Shown here one piece after another: positions 25,741 to 34,534 of a stretch of 64,000 nucleotides of DNA (positions are counted from its first letter, which is position 1; every line of letters begins with the position of its first letter). The position numbers and the translations under genes are program-made. The stretch is taken from contig NZ_BMTR01000014.1 of NCBI RefSeq assembly GCF_014649775.1, positions 1 to 64,000 of the forward strand, read 5' to 3'. The notes beneath the pieces were generated by a model. That model made no database searches and had not been told where the DNA came from. It was given only the letters and a program-made list of their open reading frames with translations. The DNA comes from Streptomyces longisporoflavus. Lineage in GTDB: Bacteria; Actinomycetota; Actinomycetes; Streptomycetales; Streptomycetaceae.

Positions 25741-25814
25741 GTGTGGCCGGCCTGAACAGCGCGTCCGGTCTGAACGGCGTGGCTGACCTGAACAGCGCAT
25801 CTCGGGGGACATAT

Positions 25815-27188
25815 ATGAGCAGGAGGACGGTGGCCGCGCCCGCCGCGGTGCGCGCCCGCCTGCGCACGGCGTTCGGCTCCCGCCTGCGCACCGGCGTGCG
25901 CTGGAAGATCAGCGCGGCGATCGCGCTCGTCGGAGCGCTCGTCGCGATCGCGCTGAGCCTGGTCGTGCACAACGCGGCGCGCGTCTCGATGCTCGACAAC
26001 GCGCGCGACGTACAGGACGAGCGGATTCTCTACGCCCAGCGGATCTACGAGACGTCCGGGCGCACGTCGCAGTTCGGCATGAAGATCGACGATCCTTCGA
26101 TGCCCAAGGAGCTCCTCACGAAGGTGCTCGCCGGGCGGCGTGCGACGTACGTGGAGGACCACGAGGGCGGTGTGCCGGACATCTGGGCGGCGGTGCCGCT
26201 GAGCGACGGCCACATCTTGTCGCTGCACACCCGCTTCACCGACCGCAGCACGACCGTCATGCGGGACCTCGACCAGGCCCTGGTCATCGGCTCCATCTCG
26301 GTGGTCTTCGGCGGCTGCGCGCTCGGCGTGCTCATCGGCGGCCAGCTCTCGCGGCGCCTGCGCAAGGCGGCGACCGCGGCGCAGGAGGTCGCCCGGGGGC
26401 AGACGGACGTCAGCGTACGAGACGCCATCGGCGGCGTCGTACGCGATGAGACCGACGATCTGGCGCGCTCGGTGGACGCGATGGCGGACGCGCTCAAGCA
26501 GCGTCTCGAAGCCGAACGGCGGGTCACGGCCGACATCGCGCACGAGCTGCGTACGCCGGTGACGGGCCTGCTCACGGCGGCCGAGCTGCTGCCGCCCGGC
26601 CGGCCGACGGAGCTGGTCAGGGACCGGGCGCAGGCGATGCGCACGCTCGTCGAGGACGTACTGGAAGTGGCCCGCCTGGACAGCGCGGCCGAGCGGGCCG
26701 AGTTGCAGGACCTGATGCTCGGCGAGTTCGTGACGCGGCGAGTCGCGGTGCTCAACTCCGAGGTGAGCGTGACGGTGGTGCACGAGTCGGAGGTCACCAC
26801 CGACCCGCGCCGCCTGGAGCGCATCCTCGGCAACCTCCTCGCCAACGCGGCCAAGCACGGGAAGCCGCCGGTCGAGGTCAGCGTCGAGGGCCGTGTGGTG
26901 CGGGTCCGCGACCACGGGCCCGGTTTCCCCGCGGGGCTTCTCGCGGAGGGGCCGAGCCGTTTCCGCACCGGCAGCACGGACCGGGCGGGGGTCGGGCACG
27001 GTCTGGGTCTGACGATCGCCGCGGGTCAGGCGAGGGTGCTCGGCGCGCGGCTCACGTTCCGCAACGTGGCGCCCGCGGGGGCCGGGCCCGATGACCCGGC
27101 GGAGGGCGCGGTGGCGGTCCTCTGGCTGCCGGAACACGCTCCGACGAACACGGGCAGCTTCCCGATCCTGCGGCTGCCGGACAAGTAG
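25815..27188 (+). CDS. cseC: Sensor histidine kinase CseC
   Basis: 457 residues from ATG 25815, which has a good GGGGGAC ribosome site; an in-frame GTG at 25707 would give 493 residues with a repeat-coded N-terminus. Two membrane helices (ISAAIALVGALVAIALSLVV and ALVIGSISVVFGGCALGVLI) flank an outer sensor of about 80 residues. HAMP, HisKA (TADIAHELRTPVTG) and HATPase (ILGNLLANAAKHG, GLGLTIAAGQA) follow. It senses cell-envelope stress, such as that caused by wall-targeting antibiotics, and phosphorylates CseB. Confidence 0.95.
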   Translation: MSRRTVAAPAAVRARLRTAFGSRLRTGVRWKISAAIALVGALVAIALSLVVHNAARVSMLDNARDVQDERILYAQRIYETSGRTSQFGMKIDDPSMPKELLTKVLAGRRATYVEDHEGGVPDIWAAVPLSDGHILSLHTRFTDRSTTVMRDLDQALVIGSISVVFGGCALGVLIGGQLSRRLRKAATAAQEVARGQTDVSVRDAIGGVVRDETDDLARSVDAMADALKQRLEAERRVTADIAHELRTPVTGLLTAAELLPPGRPTELVRDRAQAMRTLVEDVLEVARLDSAAERAELQDLMLGEFVTRRVAVLNSEVSVTVVHESEVTTDPRRLERILGNLLANAAKHGKPPVEVSVEGRVVRVRDHGPGFPAGLLAEGPSRFRTGSTDRAGVGHGLGLTIAAGQARVLGARLTFRNVAPAGAGPDDPAEGAVAVLWLPEHAPTNTGSFPILRLPDK

Positions 27189-27190
27189 AA

Positions 27191-27228
27191 GCGCCCCAAA
27201 GGGGCGCGGGAAACCGCGCGACAAGCCA
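27191..27228. repeat. Dispersed hairpin element, copy 2
   Basis: GCGCCCC-AAA-GGGGCGC (27191-27207) is followed by GGGAAACCGCGCGACAAGCC. It starts 3 nt after the cseC stop and probably ends the sigE operon. It is a diverged copy of the element at 7878 and 42743. Confidence 0.75.
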
Positions 27229-27259
27229 CAACGCGCCTGTACGTAGATACAAACGACAG

Positions 27260-27292
27260 CGGGCCCCGGCGCCGTCAAGGCACCGGGACCCG
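27260..27292 (-). terminator. Terminator between cseC and the MFS gene
   Basis: CGGGCCCCGGCGCC (27260-27273) and GGCACCGGGACCCG (27279-27292) form a 14-bp stem with two C-A mismatches as read on the plus strand and a 5-nt loop. On the minus strand it is followed by CTGTCGTTTGT, suiting the MFS transcript. Confidence 0.6.
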
Positions 27293-27315
27293 TTCACAGC
27301 CGGGTGGATCGCAGT

Positions 27316-28962
27316 TCAGACAGCCTCTGCAACCGCTTCCCGCGCCCCGGGAGCGGCGTCCCCGGCCGCGTCCCCGGCCGGCTTCTCGTCCCCGGAGCCG
27401 GAGTCCTTGGGCTCGGAGTCCTTCGGTGCCGCCCCCCGCAGCGGAACCTCCTTCACGAACAGCGCCGCGACCAGCGCCGCCACCCCGATGACCGCCCCCA
27501 GCAGGAACGCCGAGTGCGTACCGGCGGAAACAGCGTGCTGATACGCGTCCCGCACGGGCGCCGCCAGCCGCGCCAGGCTGTCCGCGTCCAGCTGCGCCGA
27601 CTGCTCGGTGACCTTGCCGCCGAGCTCCCCGGCGCGCGAGGCCATCGTGTCCTCGACCCGGCTGTTGAAGAGCGCCCCCATGATCGCGACGCCGAACGAC
27701 GAACCGAGCGTACGGAAGAGCGTGGCCGAGGACGACGCGACGCCCATGTCCTTCATCTCGACGCTGTTCTGCGCCACCAGCATGGTGATCTGCATCAGGC
27801 AGCCCATGCCCGCGCCGAGCACCGCCATGTAGAGGCCCGAGGTGAACCGCGACGTGTCGGTGTCCATCTGCGCCAGCAGGAAAAGGCCGAGGACCATCAG
27901 TACGGTGCCGGCGATCGGGAAGATCTTGTACTTGCCGGTGGAGGTGGTGAACCGCCCCGAGAAGAACGAGACGACCATCATCGAGAGCAGCATCGGAAGG
28001 AGCAGCAGCCCGGAGTTGGTGGCCGAGGCGCCCTGCACCGCCTGCTGGTAGAGCGGCAGGAACAGCATCGCGCCGAACATCACGAACCCGGTGAGGAAGC
28101 CGATCACCGACATCAGCGTGAAGTTGAGGCTGCGGAAGATGTGCAGCGGCAGGATCGGTTCGGCGGCCTTCTTCTGCACGATGACGAAGCCGATGAGGGC
28201 GACGACGCCGATCGCGATGAGCTCCATGATCACGGTCGAGGTCCAGGCGTACTCCGTACCGCCCCACGTGGTGACGAGCACGAGCGAGCTGATGCCCACG
28301 GTCAGGAGCGCCGCACCGAGGTAGTCGATGCGCCCCTCCGCCTTCTTCTTCGGCAGGTGAAGGACGGCCGTGACCATGGCGAGCGCGACGGCGCCGAGCG
28401 GCAGGTTGATGTAGAAGGCCCAGCGCCAGCCGAGGTGGTCGGTGATGGTGCCGCCGACGAGCGGTCCGCCGATCATGGCCACCGCCATGACGCCGGTCAT
28501 CATGCCCATGTACTTGCCGCGCTCCCGCGGCGTGACCAGCTCACCGATGATCGCCATGACGCCGACCATCAGACCGCCGGCGCCGAGTCCCTGTACGGCA
28601 CGGAAGCCGATCAGCTGGCCCATGTCCTGCGCCATTCCGCTGAGCACGGAACCGAGCAGGAAGATCACTATGGAGGTGAGGAAGACGCCCTTGCGCCCGT
28701 ACATGTCGCCGAGCTTGCCCCAGATCGGGGTCGAGGCGGCGGTCGCGAGCATGTACGCGGTGACGACCCACGACAGGTGCTCCATGCCGCCGAGGTCACC
28801 GACGATCGTCGGCATCGCGGGGCTCACGATCATGTTGTCGAGCATCGCGAGCAGGATGGTCACCATCAGCGCCATCATCACGACGCGCACGCTGCGCGGC
28901 TGAGGCGCTTCCTTACCCTTCTCCCCTGCCTTCTCCCCGGGCTTTGTCTCTGTCTCGGCCAT
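27316..28962 (-). CDS. MFS drug exporter, DHA2 (EmrB/QacA) type
   Basis: 548 residues, about 14 membrane helices. The DHA2 motifs are present: DNMIVSPAMPTIVGDL in helix 1, WVVTAYMLATAASTPIWGKLGDMYGRKGVF (landmarks YMLATAA, GKLGDMYGRK) and the motif C region GGPLVGG. Start ATG 28962 has a GGGGAGTGGGGAAC site; GTG 28971 is also possible. The cytoplasmic tail is rich in Lys, Asp, Glu, Gly and Ala. Divergent from a TetR regulator with a shared operator-like palindrome, so probably drug-inducible. Confidence 0.94.
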   Translation of the reverse strand: MAETETKPGEKAGEKGKEAPQPRSVRVVMMALMVTILLAMLDNMIVSPAMPTIVGDLGGMEHLSWVVTAYMLATAASTPIWGKLGDMYGRKGVFLTSIVIFLLGSVLSGMAQDMGQLIGFRAVQGLGAGGLMVGVMAIIGELVTPRERGKYMGMMTGVMAVAMIGGPLVGGTITDHLGWRWAFYINLPLGAVALAMVTAVLHLPKKKAEGRIDYLGAALLTVGISSLVLVTTWGGTEYAWTSTVIMELIAIGVVALIGFVIVQKKAAEPILPLHIFRSLNFTLMSVIGFLTGFVMFGAMLFLPLYQQAVQGASATNSGLLLLPMLLSMMVVSFFSGRFTTSTGKYKIFPIAGTVLMVLGLFLLAQMDTDTSRFTSGLYMAVLGAGMGCLMQITMLVAQNSVEMKDMGVASSSATLFRTLGSSFGVAIMGALFNSRVEDTMASRAGELGGKVTEQSAQLDADSLARLAAPVRDAYQHAVSAGTHSAFLLGAVIGVAALVAALFVKEVPLRGAAPKDSEPKDSGSGDEKPAGDAAGDAAPGAREAVAEAV

Positions 28963-29014
28963 GTTCCCCACTCCCCGGATACCCCGACTGCGTATTGCTG
29001 TCCGCCGCCACTTA

Positions 29015-29030
29015 CTTGCCGACCGGCAAG
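29015..29030. promoter_or_regulatory. TetR-type operator between MFS and tetR genes
   Basis: CTTGCCGACCGGCAAG is a perfect 7+2+7 inverted repeat of the kind bound by TetR/QacR dimers. It lies about 50 nt before the MFS start and about 100 nt before the regulator. A second small hairpin, TGGGGG/CCCCCA (29041-29046, 29055-29060), is adjacent, and a TAAAAT box at 29082-29087 may serve the regulator gene. Confidence 0.7.
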
Positions 29031-29128
29031 CTGACTACACTGGGGGAAACTAGACCCCCAACTAGCCGGGCGTCAAGTAAGTAAAATCGGGTCCAAGGAT
29101 TCGAGTCGAGGGAGCCAGGGAGCAAGAG

Positions 29129-29704
29129 ATGGTCACGGGCAAGCAGCAGCGCCGCGGGGACACCCGCCAGCGCATCCAGGACGTGGCCCTCGAACTCTTC
29201 GCCGAGCAGGGGTACGAGAAGACGTCACTGCGCGAGATCGCGGAACATCTGGACGTCACGAAGGCCGCGCTCTACTACCACTTCAAGACCAAGGAAGACA
29301 TCCTCACCAGCATCTTCGAGGACATGACCCGGCCCATCGACGAGCTGATGGAGTGGGGCAGGGAGCAGCCGCGCACGCTGGAGACGAAGCGGACGATCCT
29401 GACCCGCTACAGCGAGATCCTCAAGGGAGCGGCGCCGCTCTTCCGCTTCATGCAGGAGAACCAGGCGACGATGCGGGACCTGAAGACGGGCGAGACCTTC
29501 AAGGACCGCATGCTCGGCCTGCTCGACATCCTCAGGGAGCCGGGTACGCCGATGACGACGCAGGTGCGCTGCTTCAGCGCGCTGTTCACGATGCACGGCG
29601 GGATGTTCGTGCTCAAGGACGTCGAAGGCGACCCCGAGGAGAAGCGCAAGGCCATCCTCGAGGTCGCCATCGATCTGGTGACACAGGCGCACGAAGGCGC
29701 CTAG
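29129..29704 (+). CDS. TetR-family regulator of the divergent exporter
   Basis: 191 residues. The N-terminal HTH is typical: RQRIQDVALELFAEQGYEKTSLREIAEHLDVTKAALYYHFKTKEDIL (landmarks ALELFAEQGYEKTS, LYYHFKTKE). The C-terminal ligand pocket contains LFRFMQENQATMRDL. Its divergent position and the palindrome in the shared gap suggest it represses the MFS gene and itself until a ligand binds. Confidence 0.93.
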   Translation: MVTGKQQRRGDTRQRIQDVALELFAEQGYEKTSLREIAEHLDVTKAALYYHFKTKEDILTSIFEDMTRPIDELMEWGREQPRTLETKRTILTRYSEILKGAAPLFRFMQENQATMRDLKTGETFKDRMLGLLDILREPGTPMTTQVRCFSALFTMHGGMFVLKDVEGDPEEKRKAILEVAIDLVTQAHEGA

Positions 29705-29715
29705 GGGCTACCGGG

Positions 29716-30396
29716 TCAGACGGTGACACCGTTGGAGCGCAGGAACGCGACCGGGTCGACCGCCGAGCCGTAGTTCGGGGTCGTACGGATCTCGAAGTGC
29801 AGGTGCGGGCCGCTGGAGTTTCCGGTGTTGCCGGAGGCGGCGATGTGCTGGCCGGTGCCGACACTCTGGCCGACGCGCACGTCGATCTTCGACAGGTGCG
29901 CGTACTGCGAGAAGGTGCCGTTGTCGTGCTTGATCACGATGGCGTTGCCGTACGCGGGACCGTCACCGGCGCCGTTGCCGCCGGCCTTGACGACGGTGCC
30001 GTTGTGCACGGCCTCGACGGACGTGCCGATCGACACGGCGAAGTCCTGGCCGGAGTGCTTGCTGGACCACATGTTGCCGCCGAGCCCGAAGGACGCGGAG
30101 AGCGTGTACTTGTCGACCGGGTCCTGCCAGCCCGCGGCCTTCTTGGCGGCGGCCTGCTTGGCCTTGGCCGCGGCCTGCTTGGCCTTGCTCGCGGCCTTGG
30201 CCTGCGCGTCGGCCTGAGCCGAGACCGAGTTCGCGGAGACGCCGGGCAGCGCGCCGCTCTTGGCGTCGGCGGCGGCGGCGATCCCGGTACCGAGAACGGC
30301 CGAGGCGCCGAGCCCGGCGGCGGCGACGGTGATGACGGCCGACCGCGTGCGGAGCAGGGACAGGCCGGACTGGGTGGACGTGGCGCGCTTCGACAT
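29716..30396 (-). CDS. Secreted M23 peptidase (cell-wall hydrolase)
   Basis: 226 residues from ATG 30396 (GGAGGT site). A signal peptide (VITVAAAGLGASAVLGTGIAAAADA) is followed by an Ala/Lys/Gln coiled stretch (residues about 60-90), then a LytM-type domain with zinc ligands in HSGQDFA and HLHFE. It should cut peptide cross-links of peptidoglycan. In Streptomyces such hydrolases are often controlled by c-di-AMP riboswitches, and disA is in this window, but I could not find the riboswitch core in the leader. Confidence 0.92.
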   Translation of the reverse strand: MSKRATSTQSGLSLLRTRSAVITVAAAGLGASAVLGTGIAAAADAKSGALPGVSANSVSAQADAQAKAASKAKQAAAKAKQAAAKKAAGWQDPVDKYTLSASFGLGGNMWSSKHSGQDFAVSIGTSVEAVHNGTVVKAGGNGAGDGPAYGNAIVIKHDNGTFSQYAHLSKIDVRVGQSVGTGQHIAASGNTGNSSGPHLHFEIRTTPNYGSAVDPVAFLRSNGVTV

Positions 30397-30890
30397 GGCG
30401 GATGACCTCCGGGATGGGGAGCGTGTACGTGACACCGCCGCTGTCGCTGCGTGGCACGTGGGACTGGGACACAGGGGGACCCGGCACACGCTTCGCTGCG
30501 TTTCCGCCGGGGCCTCACCTTGGTAACCCGCCCCCCGGCCGCTGCTCAAACACCCCATCTACTACCTAAAGCCGTAGCGAACCGCCCCTCTTTCGACCTC
30601 TTGACACTGACAAATCCCGACAATTACCCCTTCAACCACTTGCCGGAATTGCTGCCCGCAACCACGTTTAACCCCACTTCCAAAGGGCATCTCCGGCCAG
30701 CACTGGCACGTCCGGCGACCGACCCCTCCCGACGCCCCCAAGGTCCCGGGGGCTGCGTGCCAAAGGTCCCGACCCCCCGGCCGCGCGCCCCCACTATTCC
30801 GCCTAGTACCGGACATAACGCCTGTGCGTCATGTCACCGGCCTCCGAGATCCACAACCTCCGCGATGTGACCGGCACTACGCTGCGGCGC
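30397..30890. other. 494-nt gene-free region between M23 peptidase and the first NACHT gene
   Basis: The left part (30420-30560) is the probable 5' leader of the M23 gene. On the minus strand it can fold a two-tier hairpin, CCGGC/GCCGG enclosing ACGC/GCGT (plus coordinates 30481-30510), next to GGTTACCAAGGT. The right part (30590-30680) is less GC-rich and has TTGACA at 30601-30606, but no convincing -10 at the right distance. Nothing coding is seen. Confidence 0.5.
30878..30890 (+). promoter_or_regulatory. Leaderless promoter of NACHT gene 1
   Basis: TACGCT (30878-30883) ends 7 nt before ATG 30891. There is no ribosome site, so transcription probably starts at the start codon. Confidence 0.55.
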
Positions 30891-33800
30891 ATGGATCCCG
30901 CGGTCATAGGCGCCCGACTCGCCTCGGGCGTCGCAGCCCCCTTGATCAAGAAACTGTTCGTACGGGAGGGGCCGGGCGCGGGGCTGCTGGACAAGCCGGT
31001 GCGCCTTGCGGGCCTGGTCTCCTTCCGGGGCGAGAAGCGAACCCTGACGGAGAAGGACCTCACCGCGCTGGCCGGGGACCTGGTCCACCAGGCGTTACGC
31101 ACGGGCGAGCGGCCGATCGCCGCCGAGGAGCGTCAGGCAGTCACGGACGCCCTGGCCCGCACGCTGCACGCGCTGGGAGACCTGTCCCTGAGCGACGTAG
31201 AGGCGGTCGAACTGGGCCACACCGCTTTGGCCGCCAGGCTCCGGTCCGCGTCCGGCTCCCCGTCCCGCGACCTCTCGGCGGACGCGACGTACTTCTACGA
31301 CCGCCTCCTCGACACGACGTGCCTGCACATCCTGCAGTTCTTCACGCAGCGATCGGCCTTCGTGGCCCGCACCCTGGTGGAGCAGAGCCGCAAGCAGGCC
31401 GAGCTGATCGCCAAGGTGGACGCACTCATCGCCCGGAGCCCGCTGCCGGGGGCGCAGGACGTGGCTTTCGAGCAGCGGTATCTGGCGTACGTGGCGAAGA
31501 AGTACAGCCGCCTCACGATCTACGGCATCGACCTCGCCGAGTGCCGCGACTGGCCCCTGGACACCGCCTATCTGAGCCTCCACGCATCCCGCAGCGCGGA
31601 CCGCCTGCCCGCCCCCGAGGGCACCTACGCAACAGGGAGCCCAGAGGGGATGCCCCTGCCCGGCACTCGGGCCCTCTCCCCCGTCGAGGGAGTGTTCGCG
31701 GAGGCCGAGCGAGTCCTGCTGCGCGGCTCCGCCGGTTCCGGCAAGACCACCCTCGTGCAGTGGCTCGCGGTCACCACCGCCCGCCAGGACCGGCTCACGG
31801 ACGACCTCGCCCACCTCATCGGACGCGTGCCCTACGTCCTCCCCCTGCGCACCCTCACGCGCGGCGGCGCTTGCCTGCCCACTCCCGCTGACTTCCTCGC
31901 CGCGGTCGGCAATCCACTCGCCGGTGCCCAGCCCGCCGCCTGGACGGACCGCGTCCTGTCCGCCGGCCGCGGCCTCGTACTGATCGACGGCATCGACGAG
32001 GTCCCCGAGGAGGAACGCGAACGCACCCGGCGCTGGCTCTCCGACCTCCTCACCGCCTACCCCGGCAACCTCTGGCTGGTCACGTCACGCCCTTCGGCCG
32101 TACGCGAGGAGTGGCTCGGCAGCGAGGACTTCACCGACCTCGCGCTCTCCACCATGAGCCGCGAGAACATCACGACCTTCATCCGCCGCTGGCACGAGGC
32201 CGCCGGAGCGGACGCGGCCATGGGCGAGAAGCTCCTGGACGCCGTACGCACCAAACAGGACCTCGGCCGCCTGGCCACGAACCCTTTGATGTGCGCCCTG
32301 ATCTGCGCCCTGCACCGCGAGCGCCGCGGCTTCCTCCCGCGCGGCAGGAAGGCGCTCTACGACGCGGCGCTCTCCATGCTCCTGGAACGCCGGGACCGCG
32401 AACGCGACATGGCCGTCGAGCTGGACGAGGAGTCCCAGGTCGAGCTGCTCCAGAAGCTCGCGTACTGGCTCATCCGCAACGGCCGCGCGGAGATGGACCA
32501 CGCGGACGCCGTGCACCAGATCGAGCGGCTGCTCCCGTCCATGCCGTACGTGGCCGAACAGGGCGGGGCCGAGGACATCCTGCGCCACCTGCTCGTACGG
32601 TCGGGGCTGCTGCGCGAACCGGGCCCGGGAGCGGTGGACTTCGTGCACCGCACCTTCCAGGACTACCTCGGCGCGCGGGCGGCGGTGGAGGAACGCGACT
32701 TCGATCTCCTGCTCCGGCACGCGCATCTCGACCAGTGGGAGGACGTCGTACGCATGGCGGTCGCGCACGCCCGCCCGGACGAGCGGGTGGGCCTGCTGCG
32801 GGGCGTCATGAAGCGCGGCGACGAGGAGCCGGAGCACCGCGTACGACTGCATCTGCTGGCGATGGCCTGCCTGGAACACGCGGCGAAACTGGACCCCGGG
32901 GTGCGGGGGGAGGTGGAGCGGCGGGCGGGGGAGCTGATTCCGCCGCGGAGTTATCCGGAGGCCCGGAAGCTGGCGGAACTCGGACCGATTGTCTTGGAGT
33001 TGCTGCCAGGGCCGGAGGGCGCGCCGGAGGAAATGGAAGCCGCCTACGTGGTCAGTACGGCGGCGGAGATCGGCGGGGACGCGGCGCTGCCTTGCCTGGT
33101 GAAGTACAGGGATCACGAGAGCACGACCGTCCGGTCGCAGCTCGGGGCTCACTGGAACCGGTTCGATACGGAGACCTACGGCCGGGAGATCATCAGTCAT
33201 CTCCGCTCCACGACCACCACGACGATCACCGTCCATTCCACGGCCGAACTCTCCGCGCTGTGCGGCATGGGTGGCCACGGACGAGTCGATCTCATGGGCG
33301 ATTTCACGGCAGGCCAGATCACGAAAGCCCTGAGTGAGAGCCGACTGGATAGCCTCACGCTCACCGACAATGCCGTGATCGACAACTTGGACTTCGTCGG
33401 CCGATTCAGGGACCTGCGCTTCCTCAGTCTGAGATCCTGCTCCGGCATCGACTCCCTCGCTCCGGTAGCAGGCCTGCACCTGAACTATCTGGTGCTCTTC
33501 GAGCTCCCGCTGCTGCAAGATCTCAGCCCCCTGCGGGAGTTCGACCAGCTCAGGATGGTCAGCGCACGGTCGGAATACACGTGGCCGGTCCTCGATCTCA
33601 TACCGCGCGAAGCCCCACTGGAGTGCGTCTTCCCGCCCAAGAACACCATCGGCCTCACCGGCCTCAGAGACTTCAAGGCGTCGCTGACCCAACTGGGCCT
33701 GGAGCTGGAAGCCCCGATCTCCGAAGAGGACTGGCGGGCGGTCGCGGACCTGAATCACTTGGCCTATCTGAGTCTGAGCGCGCGGGAGCTGGCAGGCCTC

Positions 33801-34121
33801 GCGGCCACCGGAGTGCGGCTGGAAGAGGTGAGCCAGCTCTCGGTCATGGCCCGCCGCGCCGAGTGCGACCTGCGGGACGCGGTCGCGGCGTTCCCCTCGA
33901 TGACCCACCTGCACCTGTACGAGCCGCCGCGGACGCTCGACCTCACTCCACTACGTGCGCACGCTCGTCTTGAGCGGGTGACGGTGGCGCAGGCGCAGGC
34001 GCTTGACGCGCTCGACGCCACCCAACTGCCCGACTCCGTGGCGCTGACGGTCGACGGGCGCTCCGTCGCCCCGTCCTTCCCTCGCCCCGTGGCCCCGCCG
34101 GATGATCACCGATTGAGCTGA
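30891..34121 (+). CDS. NACHT NTPase (NLR-like) 1, with long leucine-rich C-terminus
   Basis: 1076 residues. Helical N-terminus (IGARLASGVAAPLIKKLF onward, about 250 residues) shared with the two paralogues; no nuclease, TIR, protease or clear membrane effector is seen. NACHT domain: Walker A GSAGSGKTT (279-287), Walker B DGIDE (366-370), sensor TSRPSAV, then LATNPLMCALICALHRER. The winged-helix exit motif is DFVHRTFQDYLGA. A helical, HEAT-like arm is followed by leucine-rich repeats from about residue 810 to the end, for example LDSLTLTDNAVIDNLDFVG. Start ATG 30891 matches the N-termini of the paralogues. Likely a ligand-sensing switch of the kind used in bacterial anti-phage NLRs (inference). 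The 3' end overlaps the next gene by 16 nt. Confidence 0.9.
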   Translation: MDPAVIGARLASGVAAPLIKKLFVREGPGAGLLDKPVRLAGLVSFRGEKRTLTEKDLTALAGDLVHQALRTGERPIAAEERQAVTDALARTLHALGDLSLSDVEAVELGHTALAARLRSASGSPSRDLSADATYFYDRLLDTTCLHILQFFTQRSAFVARTLVEQSRKQAELIAKVDALIARSPLPGAQDVAFEQRYLAYVAKKYSRLTIYGIDLAECRDWPLDTAYLSLHASRSADRLPAPEGTYATGSPEGMPLPGTRALSPVEGVFAEAERVLLRGSAGSGKTTLVQWLAVTTARQDRLTDDLAHLIGRVPYVLPLRTLTRGGACLPTPADFLAAVGNPLAGAQPAAWTDRVLSAGRGLVLIDGIDEVPEEERERTRRWLSDLLTAYPGNLWLVTSRPSAVREEWLGSEDFTDLALSTMSRENITTFIRRWHEAAGADAAMGEKLLDAVRTKQDLGRLATNPLMCALICALHRERRGFLPRGRKALYDAALSMLLERRDRERDMAVELDEESQVELLQKLAYWLIRNGRAEMDHADAVHQIERLLPSMPYVAEQGGAEDILRHLLVRSGLLREPGPGAVDFVHRTFQDYLGARAAVEERDFDLLLRHAHLDQWEDVVRMAVAHARPDERVGLLRGVMKRGDEEPEHRVRLHLLAMACLEHAAKLDPGVRGEVERRAGELIPPRSYPEARKLAELGPIVLELLPGPEGAPEEMEAAYVVSTAAEIGGDAALPCLVKYRDHESTTVRSQLGAHWNRFDTETYGREIISHLRSTTTTTITVHSTAELSALCGMGGHGRVDLMGDFTAGQITKALSESRLDSLTLTDNAVIDNLDFVGRFRDLRFLSLRSCSGIDSLAPVAGLHLNYLVLFELPLLQDLSPLREFDQLRMVSARSEYTWPVLDLIPREAPLECVFPPKNTIGLTGLRDFKASLTQLGLELEAPISEEDWRAVADLNHLAYLSLSARELAGLAATGVRLEEVSQLSVMARRAECDLRDAVAAFPSMTHLHLYEPPRTLDLTPLRAHARLERVTVAQAQALDALDATQLPDSVALTVDGRSVAPSFPRPVAPPDDHRLS

Positions 34122-34534
34122 AACCACACGCCTTTACCGCTCCCGGTGGGAGTCATGCCGCAGACGTCCGACAGCGCGGTCACGAGAAACAGCCCCCGCC
34201 CGCCTTCGTCCTCGGCGGGAGCTCGCCGCGGCGAGGGCAGCTGGGGGCTCCCGTCGTACACGGCGACGCGTACGTGCGTCGTGGCGACCGCCGCTCTCAA
34301 GTGCACGTCGCCACCCTTCGTGTGCTGGTGGACGTTGGTCACCAGCTCCGAGGTGCAGAGCGCGGCGGTTTCGGCGAGGTGATCGAGCCCCAGGGTGATC
34401 AGCGCGTTGCGTACGAAGTCGCGGCAGATCTTCGGGGAGCTGGCGTTGGCCGGGGAGAACAAGGTGTAGGTCTGCGGGAGTTCGGGTCCGGGTCCGCATA
34501 CGGAGTCTCCGGAGTCATGCATGGTTACGCCCAT
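34106..34534 (-). CDS. HATPase_c protein (RsbW/AbaA-like)
   Basis: 142 residues from ATG 34534 (GGAGGC site). GHKL ATPase motifs: N-box ELVTNVHQHT, YDGSPQLP and GGRGLFLVTAL. It resembles anti-sigma-factor-type serine kinases of the Streptomyces whiJ/abaA clusters, where such a gene is paired with an XRE regulator and a DUF397 protein, as here. It converges on NACHT gene 1 with a 16-nt overlap of the coding ends and is divergent from the XRE gene. Confidence 0.88.
   Translation of the reverse strand: MGVTMHDSGDSVCGPGPELPQTYTLFSPANASSPKICRDFVRNALITLGLDHLAETAALCTSELVTNVHQHTKGGDVHLRAAVATTHVRVAVYDGSPQLPSPRRAPAEDEGGRGLFLVTALSDVCGMTPTGSGKGVWFQLNR

Noticed and set aside
30397..30600. c-di-AMP (ydaO) riboswitch call.
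   Set aside because: The conserved cores expected of the actinobacterial form are not visible; kept only as a question.
30601..30630. TTGACA as a promoter for NACHT gene 1.
   Set aside because: No TANNNT at 16-19 nt distance, and it is 260 nt from the start; the TACGCT box next to ATG 30891 is more convincing.
30831..30890. Longer start for NACHT gene 1 (20 extra residues).
   Set aside because: The extra residues have no counterpart in the paralogues, and the leaderless box would fall inside the gene.
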